A stretch of 5,819 nt of DNA from assembly GCA_022562855.1 (NCBI GenBank), contig JADFON010000139.1, positions 1 to 5,819 on the forward strand, written 5' to 3'. This DNA is from Candidatus Zhuqueibacterota bacterium. Its GTDB lineage: Bacteria > SM23-31. The translations under genes were made by a program, and so were the position numbers. Under the pieces are notes generated by a model. It searched no databases. It was not told the origin of the DNA and saw only the letters and a list, made by a program, of their open reading frames with translations. Below are positions 1-5,802 of the stretch, one piece after another (the stretch's first letter is position 1; every line of letters starts with the position of its first letter).

Positions 1-3000
1 TTCTTTGTCAATTTCGCCGGGTCGATTACCAAGCCGCTAACCCCGGACGCGGCGGGGCGCTGCCGTCTCTATCGCAACCTCGGCGAGATGCGCTTCGTCG
101 ATGTGACGGACAGTGCGGGACTCGGACTGATCGCCTTCGCCATGGCAGCGGCGTGGGGTGATTACGACAATGACGGCGACCTGGATATAGTGGTCGTAGG
201 TCTTGATAATCTTGGTAATTCTGTGGCGGAGATATGGAAGTTCGAAGGCGGAGATTATGTGCTTGATACAAACCAGGACATGACCGGGCTACGGTATGCA
301 ACAGCGTCATGGGGCGACTACAACAAGGACGGTTATCTTGACCTGGTTACGACAGGAATGGACCGGTTTGGCGATTCGCGGACTATTCTTTATAAAAATA
401 CAAAAACAGGATTGAGAAACCTCCTTATTGCAGAAACTCTTCAGCCATTGCTGAACGTGTCCAAAGGCGACGCCGAGTTTGGGGATTTTGACGGCGACGG
501 TGACCTTGACCTTGTTTTGTCCGGTCTTGACGCAAGCGGATTTCCAAACGCCGCCTTGTATAAAAACGACCCTGTCGGTTTTTTCAGCTATGACAATAGC
601 AATTCTGAAATAATAAAAAAATTGTCCAATGGTTCGCTGGCTTGGATAGACGTAGATGCGGACGGCGATCTTGACCTGATGCAGACGGGATTAAATGCCA
701 GGTGGGAATCGGAAACCCATCTATATGAAAATGAACCCGTCGGACGTCTTCGCGGTGACCTTTTATCCGCGATACAGGATGTATCCGGACCGTTTGCAAT
801 AGCAGACCTCGATAATGATGGCGATCTTGATATCGCGTTGGGCGGAAAAGACAAATTTTCTAACCTCTATGGAAATTTGTTGGAATGGAGCGGCGGCTTT
901 ACCCAAAATCTGCTGCAGTTTACAAGTTTAAGAAACGGGTCGATGGCATTGGGAGATTTTAATTCGGACGGAAAGCTTGATCTCCTTGTCAGCGGTGTGA
1001 ATGAAACCCACGATTTCGAGACACTTTTATTTAGAAATACCTCCGCTGGTGCGTCGGTTACACCTGGCCCGCCTTCCGCTCTTAATCAGGCTGTTGTCAC
1101 TAATAACCGAATTATATTAACCTGGGACAGGGGCTCGGATGCTCAGACTCCTTCCAATCTCTTAACATATAATGTTCGGATTGGTACGCAGTTGGATGAG
1201 AGCCAGATTTTGTCCGGTGTGAGCCCGGTAATAAACGGCAACGTCGGCAACGACCTGAGCCTGATTATGCATACACAGTTAGCTGAAGGCACCTATACCT
1301 GGAGTGTTCAAACTGTCAACGCACAATTGGAACGGTCTGCATGGTCGCAGGAAGATATTTTCCGTGTGGAGCAATTTGTCAGTTCTCTTCAAAATATTGC
1401 AGGTTTCCGGTTTTCGTCCTCTGCCTGGGGAGATTACGACAATGACGGCGACCCCGATTTTGTCATAGCAGGTACGGATGTTAACGGAGATAACAGGACG
1501 TTGTTTTACATAAATAATGATGGTCTCCTTTCGGAAGACCGGAATGTAAACAACAACATGATACAATTTAATAACGGTGATTTTTCCTGGGGCGACTACG
1601 ATAATGACGGCGACCTCGATCTTGCCTACACCGGATTCTTTATCCGGGAAAGCGCCACGTCCGGAATTTATGTAAATGATAACGGTGTGCTGACCGAAAT
1701 AAAAGAACCGTTTACTCCTGTCGGATTTGCTTCTCTTGACTGGGGCGATTACGATAACGACGGCGACCTCGATCTTGCTGTAATGGGTAAGACTTCTGCG
1801 GGACCATTTGTGACAAAAATTTATAATAACGATAAAGGGATACTTACCGAAGATACAGGTCAGTCAATAATGGGATATGCCAACGGTTCGCTGAAGTGGG
1901 TTGATTATGACAATGATGGCGATCTCGACCTGTCGTTAACCGGTCAAACCGCCAACGGCGATAACAGAACGAGAATCTACAAAAACGATCCGGTTGGCGT
2001 CTTGACCGAGGATTCGAATCTTTCCGATTTACCCTCGTACCAGTCAAGCGATATAATCTGGCTTGATTTGGATGACGACGGCGATCTCGATATGATTATC
2101 ACAGGGTTTAACGACAATACTTCCAATGTCAAAACTGCGGTATTCGTTAATAATCCTACAGGGACATTAACCGAAGATGCCGCGCTTTCCGCCAACTTGA
2201 AGGGCGTTGTGGGCGGTTCGTTGACAGTAGGAGATTATGACAACGACGGTGATCCCGATCTTGTGGTAAGCGGTTTTGATCTATTAAATCCTATTTTAAA
2301 GGTTTACAAAAACAACGCGACAAGTTTTAGCGAAGAATTTTTGACGATTATTGAAGATCGCGGAGTTGATTTCAGCACCATATCGCTGATTGATATCGAT
2401 GGCGACGGCGATCTCGAACTTGTAACGACCGGAAGAAGAAAAGTGGATGAAACAACGTTTATATCAACTTCGATAGTATACGATAATGTAAACGCAAGAA
2501 GTAATCCGAATACTGCTCCGCAGGCTGTTTCAGGTCTTATTTCTGCTGTATCCGGGGGGACGGCTGCGCTTTCGTGGAATCCGGCGGTTGATTTCCCAAT
2601 CGGCGATCCACTAAGGGATTTTGTTACTTACCAAATAAGGATCGGCACGTCTCCGGGTGGCAATGAAATAATATCCGGTGTTCAAACATCAAACATCGGC
2701 ACTTTTGGTTCTCTCACGAGCAGGGTAATGTTGGGATTGAAAAGTAACGACTATTACTGGAGTATTCGGTCTGTCGATAACGGTCTTGCCGCTTCGGAAT
2801 GGTCTCTGGAAGAAACCTTTAGAGTCGACACAGACGCTCCCACCGTTAGTCCCGAATTTGTTACAATTACACCCGATTCGGTTGGAATAGGAACTGCAAC
2901 TATATTTATAGTGATAACGGAAAATTTTGATCTGGATCTCCAAATACTTCCGGATGTGTCTGTTACACTGTCGAATGCATCGGAAGTACCGGTTTCAATA

Positions 3001-4218
3001 CTTTCATATTCAGGCAATACCTGGATTGGTGAGTTTGATGTGCTGGAGTCATATCCAAGCGGTTCTGCGATGCTGAGTGTGTCCGGTGTAACCGATGCGG
3101 TCGGCAACGTCATGACCCCTGCAAACGGGATCAAGGAATTCCTCATTGATACCGACCGTCCCAAGGTGATAGTCACCAGTCCGCCATTTATCGAGGGAGG
3201 CGTTCAGGAAGGTGTGGGTAGAAACATCACACTTACAGCTACATTTGGCGAAACGATCAATCCGGTTTCGGTGGGCGATGACGTTTTGAAGCTGTTTCTT
3301 GGGTCGCAGGAAGTTACGGCGGCATCGAACGTACAGATCAGCAGCGATCTGCTGAGTATATCTGCATTATATTCGAATCTTGAATCAGAAACCGTTTACA
3401 GGGCAGTAGTAGTCTCAAAAGTACGCGATATAGTCGGTAATAGCATGGAGGGTGATTTTAGCTGGGAATTTAAAACTGCTCGAATAGTCTCGGCTCAATC
3501 GGGCGGCAGCGTATCAAATGCCGACGGAACAGTGACAATTTATTTCTCACCAAATGCGATTTCTGCTGATGCTGAAATTTCGATAGAGAAAGCAACGCCG
3601 ACTTCTTTCCCGTCTTCGATAAATTTTATTGATGTTGCCTATAGTATCGGTCCAGCCGGCGGATTGAACCTGAACAAACCGGCACAATTGAGAATCGGGT
3701 ATGACGAGGAGAACCTTCTTCTCAAATACCAATTCAAACCGGAATTTGACGAAAACAAGATTGTGATTTATCAACAGCAAAACGGAAATCCAGCAGCATG
3801 GGACAAAATAGGCGGCACAGTCAACACTTCCGATAATACAGTTACGGCGTCGATAAATAGTCTCGGAACTTTTGCTCTTTTTGAGGATTTGGGCGTGGGC
3901 ACGGGCGCTGACGGAATTTTTGATATTTCGTTTTCACCAAGAGTGTTTTCGCCGAAGGGAACAACCGTACTCCGCAAGGAAACAGGCGTTAATTTCACTT
4001 TGGGAAATGCCGCAGAGGTAACGATTTTGATATTTAATACATCCGGGCGGCTGGTGAAGAGACTGCTTGATAACGCCGCGTTAAACAGCGGCAGGCAGAC
4101 GGTCGTATGGAACGGAAGAGACGGTAATGGGAGAGTTTTGCCATCAGGTTTATATATGGTGGTGATCAAAAGCGGAAGCGGTTCCGAAATGAAAACGGTT
4201 GCTATATCCAATAAATAA
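1..4218 (+). CDS. Large multidomain FG-GAP/VCBS propeller surface protein with FlgD-like C-terminal tail (5' partial)
   Basis: The frame is open from the first base (it reads FFVNFAG at the edge), so the ATG at 88 is internal and the true start lies upstream. 1405 codons are visible and the stop is TAA at 4216-4218. Domains by visible codon: propeller loops about 54-327, Fn3-like 355-458, propeller loops about 478-806, Fn3-like 837-942, two Ig-like modules 943-1054 and 1054-1160, ZU5-like 1161-1298, FlgD/T9SS-like tail about 1303-1405. The thirteen DxDxDGxxD loops are known in this family to bind calcium. The role is probably extracellular adhesion or ligand binding; no catalytic motif is visible and the ligand is unknown. 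The protein lacks cysteine except one codon at 61-63, inside an atypical GC-rich 5' segment that may not belong to this gene. It sits 48 bases upstream of a second propeller gene in the same orientation. The general class is secure; the function is not. Confidence 0.93.
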   Translation, partial: FFVNFAGSITKPLTPDAAGRCRLYRNLGEMRFVDVTDSAGLGLIAFAMAAAWGDYDNDGDLDIVVVGLDNLGNSVAEIWKFEGGDYVLDTNQDMTGLRYATASWGDYNKDGYLDLVTTGMDRFGDSRTILYKNTKTGLRNLLIAETLQPLLNVSKGDAEFGDFDGDGDLDLVLSGLDASGFPNAALYKNDPVGFFSYDNSNSEIIKKLSNGSLAWIDVDADGDLDLMQTGLNARWESETHLYENEPVGRLRGDLLSAIQDVSGPFAIADLDNDGDLDIALGGKDKFSNLYGNLLEWSGGFTQNLLQFTSLRNGSMALGDFNSDGKLDLLVSGVNETHDFETLLFRNTSAGASVTPGPPSALNQAVVTNNRIILTWDRGSDAQTPSNLLTYNVRIGTQLDESQILSGVSPVINGNVGNDLSLIMHTQLAEGTYTWSVQTVNAQLERSAWSQEDIFRVEQFVSSLQNIAGFRFSSSAWGDYDNDGDPDFVIAGTDVNGDNRTLFYINNDGLLSEDRNVNNNMIQFNNGDFSWGDYDNDGDLDLAYTGFFIRESATSGIYVNDNGVLTEIKEPFTPVGFASLDWGDYDNDGDLDLAVMGKTSAGPFVTKIYNNDKGILTEDTGQSIMGYANGSLKWVDYDNDGDLDLSLTGQTANGDNRTRIYKNDPVGVLTEDSNLSDLPSYQSSDIIWLDLDDDGDLDMIITGFNDNTSNVKTAVFVNNPTGTLTEDAALSANLKGVVGGSLTVGDYDNDGDPDLVVSGFDLLNPILKVYKNNATSFSEEFLTIIEDRGVDFSTISLIDIDGDGDLELVTTGRRKVDETTFISTSIVYDNVNARSNPNTAPQAVSGLISAVSGGTAALSWNPAVDFPIGDPLRDFVTYQIRIGTSPGGNEIISGVQTSNIGTFGSLTSRVMLGLKSNDYYWSIRSVDNGLAASEWSLEETFRVDTDAPTVSPEFVTITPDSVGIGTATIFIVITENFDLDLQILPDVSVTLSNASEVPVSILSYSGNTWIGEFDVLESYPSGSAMLSVSGVTDAVGNVMTPANGIKEFLIDTDRPKVIVTSPPFIEGGVQEGVGRNITLTATFGETINPVSVGDDVLKLFLGSQEVTAASNVQISSDLLSISALYSNLESETVYRAVVVSKVRDIVGNSMEGDFSWEFKTARIVSAQSGGSVSNADGTVTIYFSPNAISADAEISIEKATPTSFPSSINFIDVAYSIGPAGGLNLNKPAQLRIGYDEENLLLKYQFKPEFDENKIVIYQQQNGNPAAWDKIGGTVNTSDNTVTASINSLGTFALFEDLGVGTGADGIFDISFSPRVFSPKGTTVLRKETGVNFTLGNAAEVTILIFNTSGRLVKRLLDNAALNSGRQTVVWNGRDGNGRVLPSGLYMVVIKSGSGSEMKTVAISNK
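160..186 (+). repeat. 27-base exact direct repeat of a calcium-loop coding segment (second copy 5437-5463)
   Basis: Both copies encode DYDNDGDLD in frame and match at all 27 bases; the flanking base on each side differs. A 22-base match to the same sequence starts at 1432. In this copy it lies exactly where the GC-rich left end meets the AT-richer remainder of the gene. Confidence 0.85.
160..1056 (+). repeat. First FG-GAP/VCBS blade array, six calcium loops visible
   Basis: DxDxDGxxD-type loops start at 160, 316, 484, 649, 805 and 955, spaced 50-56 residues apart, the usual size of an integrin-alpha-type propeller blade. Most sit in a context of aromatic or hydrophobic residue, G/I/A, D, loop, then LDL..(T/S)G. 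The second loop is DYNKDGYLD and the sixth DFNSDGKLD, both still plausible calcium ligand sets. The FFVNFAG at bases 1-21 looks like the strand that normally follows such a loop, so a seventh blade probably begins off the left edge and would complete a seven-bladed ring. That completion is inference. Confidence 0.88.
1063..1374 (+). other. Fn3-like linker module 1 in the propeller protein
   Basis: The module begins PGPPSAL, continues ILTWDRGSDAQTP and LTYNVRIGT, and ends GTYTWSVQTVN...SAWSQEDIFRV. This is the layout of the Fn3-like modules that follow VCBS propellers in FCB-group secreted proteins (LSW core, 'TYN.RIGT' strand, 'YxWSVQ' strand, 'S.WS.E..FRV' end). It separates the two blade arrays and matches the second module at 2509-2826 in order and key residues, so the two look like an old internal duplication. 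Confidence 0.75.
1432..2418 (+). repeat. Second FG-GAP/VCBS blade array, seven calcium loops
   Basis: Loops start at 1432, 1594, 1747, 1903, 2065, 2233 and 2392, spaced 51-56 residues, enough for a closed seven-bladed propeller. The usual pattern is W.DYDNDGDLDL..TG, then about 10 residues, then IY.N(D/N)..G.LTED. The third loop, DYDNDGDLD at 1747, is nearly identical in DNA to the one before it. Two loops have Pro in place of Leu (DGDPD at 1432 and 2233). The last loop ends in Glu instead of Asp (DGDLE, 2416-2418), a conservative change at the final calcium ligand. Confidence 0.92.
2509..2826 (+). other. Fn3-like linker module 2 in the propeller protein
   Basis: It begins NTAPQAVSGL, has AALSWNPAVD, VTYQIRIGTSPGGNEIISGV and YYWSIRSVDNGLAASEWS, and ends ETFRV. 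The same strands in the same order occur in the module at 1063-1374. It closes the second propeller and leads into the Ig-like stalk. Its 'RIGTSPGG' and 'YYWS..SVD' segments are closer to the usual family pattern than those in module 1. Confidence 0.78.
2827..3480 (+). other. Two bacterial Ig-like stalk modules
   Basis: The first module (2827-3162) runs from DTDAPTV to FLIDTDRP and includes 'SGVTDAVGNVMTP', the typical end of cadherin/Big-type repeats. The second (3160-3480) starts PKVIVTSPPFIEGG, has ITLTATFGETINPVSV, 'YRAVVVSKVRDIVGNSM' and ends WEFKTA, which fits the SbsA/Big_5 family ('...l..nt.Yt..v...v.D.aGN.....f.w.F.T'). Such modules usually form an extended stalk that carries a binding head away from the cell. 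The exact family assignment is from pattern only. Confidence 0.65.
3481..3894 (+). other. ZU5-like module near the C-terminus
   Basis: It contains SGGSVSNADGTVTIYFSPNA followed by ISADAEISIE. This resembles the start of ZU5 domains (GG.v...dG.v.l.iP.gAl...t.I.I). Later come 'YSIGPAGGLNLNKPAQLRI', 'WDKIGGTVNTSDNTVTASINSLGTFALF', the usual property-then-'GtFal' ending of these bacterial modules. In other bacterial surface proteins the same arrangement sits just before the C-terminal sorting or anchoring region, as here. No catalytic residue is apparent. Confidence 0.5.
3904..4215 (+). other. FlgD-Ig / T9SS-type C-terminal domain
   Basis: The segment reads FSPRVFSPKG, then VNFTLGNAAEVTILIFNTSG, RLVKRLLDNAALNSGRQTVV, WNGRDGNGRVLPSGLYMVVI and ends KTVAISNK. 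'IFNTSGRLVKRLL', 'WNGRDGNG' and 'LPSGLYMV' are hallmarks of FlgD Ig-like (PF13860-type) tails and closely resemble type IX secretion C-terminal signals of the FCB group. The position at the very end of the protein suggests it directs export across the outer membrane or attachment to the surface. Whether it is a T9SS signal depends on whether the genome encodes that system. Confidence 0.75.
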
Positions 4219-4266
4219 AATAAGATAATCAAATCGAAAAGGGTATAAGCTATTATAAAACATATT
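4219..4266 (+). promoter_or_regulatory. Short AT-rich intergenic spacer between the two propeller genes
   Basis: The 48 bases carry an in-frame TAA at 4246-4248, which excludes a longer start for the downstream gene. The only purine-rich run, GAAAAGGG at 4236-4243, lies 23 bases before the ATG, too far for a normal Shine-Dalgarno. The bases next to the start are A/T-rich, as is usual in Bacteroidota-type leaders. No TAnnTTTG box and no GC-rich hairpin with a T-run is visible. Co-transcription with the upstream gene is likely but not shown. Confidence 0.4.
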
Positions 4267-4341
4267 ATGAGAAATAATTTAGTTACCTACTTATTGACCG
4301 TTATTGTTACAAGCATGTCGATAACATCTAATATTTATTCT
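4267..4341 (+). other. Sec signal peptide of the ASPIC/UnbV protein
   Basis: The first residues MRNNLVTY carry one positive charge, followed by the hydrophobic run LLTVIVTSMSI and a polar end TSNIYS. The most likely cut is after Ser25, leaving Gln as the first mature residue, a common pattern in Bacteroidota exported proteins. There is no lipobox cysteine, so it is not a lipoprotein. Confidence 0.8.
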
Positions 4342-5802
4342 CAAACACAGTTTGAAGAGGTGACCTCTCAGGCAGGTGTCGTGATGAGTTTTACTTCCCG
4401 GTGGTCTACCGGTCTTGCGTGGGGAGACTATAATAATGATGGTTTGTTAGATGTTTATGTGACTTCATGGGGTCAGGCTTCTACCGGTCAAGCCCGCAAT
4501 GCACTGTACCGGAATCTTGGATTCGGATTGTTTGTAAATGTTGCCGCTGCTGAAGGGGTCGACCTTGGCGATAATAGCACTGCGGCGGTCTGGGGAGATA
4601 TGGACAACGATGGTGATCTCGACCTGTTTGTCGCAAATTTTTCCGAAGGTGATGTTATATTCAAGAATTTACTAATCGAAACCGGGTCTGCCTCTTTTGT
4701 CGATGTTACCGTTACTTCGAATTTTATTAACGAATCTGTCGGCAGGTCAAAGGCGGCAGTATGGGGAGATTACAATAATGATGGTTTCCTCGATATTTAC
4801 GTATCAAAATTCTGGGGGAAAAACGCACTGTACAGGAATAACGGCGGGTCGACATTTTCACTCGTTGACGGTGTTGTTTCCGATGTCCGGGACAGCGAGT
4901 GGGCTAACTGGGTGGATTATGATGATGACGGAGACCTCGACCTGTATGTCGTAAACCGTGAACAGGAAAACAGACTGTACATAAACAACAACGGTGAATT
5001 TTCGGTTGACCCCGGTCTTTTGAACGATACGCAGTTCGGTAGATTTTCAGTTTGGAGCGATTTTGACAATAACGGCAAGCTTGATCTTTTTGTTGGAAAT
5101 ATTGGCGCTAATTCGCTGTACCAACAAATTCTGTCCGGGGATTTCTTAGAGGTATCCGGTGCAACAGGGGTAAAAACCGCACCAAATGCATGGGATACAT
5201 GGGGCGGGACCTGGGGCGACTATGATGGAGACGGAGACCTCGACCTGGTTTTTGTGGGCGGTTTTGATGAAGTTGCTCCCTCGAGTAATTTTACCGGTAC
5301 ATTTGGAAATATTTTATTTAATAATAACGGGGGGTCTTTTACCGATGTAACTACGGCTGCCGGGCTAATACGAGGCGCTCTGAACTTCAGTACCGCTGAG
5401 GAAGTCGGAAGTTTTGCAAGCGCCGCCGCATTCGCCGATTACGACAATGACGGCGACCTGGATCTGATGATAACGAATACACACCAGAACCTCATGTATG
5501 AAAACAAAAACCCGACAAATAACTTTCTTAAAGTCTGGGTGCAGGGAAGAGGAGTCGGTTTTAATAATCGTAACGGAATTGGGTCAAAGGTGAGGATTTA
5601 TAACACAAATGCACCGGGTGTTGTAGTTGCTATGCGTGAGATTCGTTCGGGTCCGGAACCGATGTACGCACACTTCGGTTTATCGCTAAGCGAAACGTAT
5701 AATATTGAAATCTCGTTTCTAAATAACGGTTCGATCCCTGCTGATAAAGTGACTATCAGCGGAGTCAGCGTGCCGCTCGATACGGTCATAATTCAAAAAT
5801 GA
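4267..5802 (+). CDS. Secreted FG-GAP propeller protein with ASPIC/UnbV C-terminal domain (CRTAC1-like)
   Basis: Complete protein of 511 residues. The start ATG is fixed by an in-frame stop 18 bases upstream and by a good signal peptide at residues 1-25. Seven DxDxDGxxD-type loops follow, at residues 54, 111, 168, 217, 265, 318 and 391, in the pattern W.DYDNDGDLDL.V.N with 'NALYRN.G...F.DVT' between them, giving a probable seven-bladed calcium-binding propeller. Residues about 419-488 match ASPIC/UnbV: NFLKVWVQG, NRNGIGSKVRI, REIRSG, HFGLS and YNIEISFLNNG. This is the usual CRTAC1-family layout; members are extracellular and of mostly unknown function, and the best studied relatives are animal cartilage acidic proteins. 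No FlgD/T9SS tail is present, unlike the upstream gene. No cysteine is seen. It overlaps a putative next start by four bases. An enzymatic role is not suggested by any visible motif. Confidence 0.95.
   Translation: MRNNLVTYLLTVIVTSMSITSNIYSQTQFEEVTSQAGVVMSFTSRWSTGLAWGDYNNDGLLDVYVTSWGQASTGQARNALYRNLGFGLFVNVAAAEGVDLGDNSTAAVWGDMDNDGDLDLFVANFSEGDVIFKNLLIETGSASFVDVTVTSNFINESVGRSKAAVWGDYNNDGFLDIYVSKFWGKNALYRNNGGSTFSLVDGVVSDVRDSEWANWVDYDDDGDLDLYVVNREQENRLYINNNGEFSVDPGLLNDTQFGRFSVWSDFDNNGKLDLFVGNIGANSLYQQILSGDFLEVSGATGVKTAPNAWDTWGGTWGDYDGDGDLDLVFVGGFDEVAPSSNFTGTFGNILFNNNGGSFTDVTTAAGLIRGALNFSTAEEVGSFASAAAFADYDNDGDLDLMITNTHQNLMYENKNPTNNFLKVWVQGRGVGFNNRNGIGSKVRIYNTNAPGVVVAMREIRSGPEPMYAHFGLSLSETYNIEISFLNNGSIPADKVTISGVSVPLDTVIIQK
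4426..5463 (+). repeat. FG-GAP/VCBS blade array of the second protein, seven calcium loops
   Basis: Loops start at 4426, 4597, 4768, 4915, 5059, 5218 and 5437. Spacing is 57, 57, 49, 48, 53 and 73 residues; the last blade therefore holds an insertion of about 20 residues, in the segment EEVGSFASAAAF and what precedes it. Two loops have Asn in the first part (DYNNDG at 4426 and 4768) and one reads DFDNNGKLD (5059), where Asn replaces the Asp of the DG pair. Confidence 0.9.
5521..5730 (+). other. ASPIC/UnbV-like domain
   Basis: The conserved features NFLKVWVQG, NRNGIGSKVRI, a REI strand, 'HFGL' and 'I.FLNNG' appear in the right order. In typical members the segment before HFGL is G.GY.SQ; here it is RSGPEPMYA, a departure from the common form. 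It directly follows the last propeller blade, as in other CRTAC1-type proteins. About 24 residues with two beta-strand-like stretches remain after it. Confidence 0.8.

Noticed and set aside
88-90. ATG at 88 as the start of the first protein
   Set aside because: The frame is open to base 1 and the residues before the ATG (VNFAG, RLYRNLGE) are normal blade sequence, so this Met is internal. No signal peptide follows it.
615-621. A7 run, and G6 runs at 2554-2559 and 5329-5334, as phase-variation tracts
   Set aside because: They are too short and lie in otherwise ordinary coding sequence with intact frames; at most they are sites to check for sequencing errors.
160-2418. Regularly spaced repeats as a possible CRISPR or DNA-level array
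   Set aside because: The about 156-base period is in frame, the repeats differ by synonymous codons, and they encode propeller calcium loops.
2754-3176. Open frame of 140 codons on the - strand
   Set aside because: It is fully antisense to the Fn3/Ig-like region and has no recognisable domain or leader; other shorter - strand frames were discarded for the same reason.
3904-4215. FlgD-like tail as evidence for a flagellar hook-capping protein
   Set aside because: Only the Ig-like fold is shared. The remaining architecture is that of a surface protein and no flagellar gene is nearby.
3771-4232. Open frame of 153 codons on the - strand
   Set aside because: It lies antisense to the well-conserved FlgD-like tail, and its product has no recognisable motif. 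It is best explained as a shadow of the + strand gene.
4244-4257. Small inverted repeat TATAA-GCTA-TTATA in the spacer
   Set aside because: The stem is five A/T pairs, too weak for a terminator or reliable operator, and such palindromes are common by chance in AT-rich DNA.
4697-4954. Alternative + strand frame of 85 codons inside the second gene
   Set aside because: It overlaps conserved propeller blades in another frame. Its Met/Thr-rich product mirrors the shifted calcium-loop codons.
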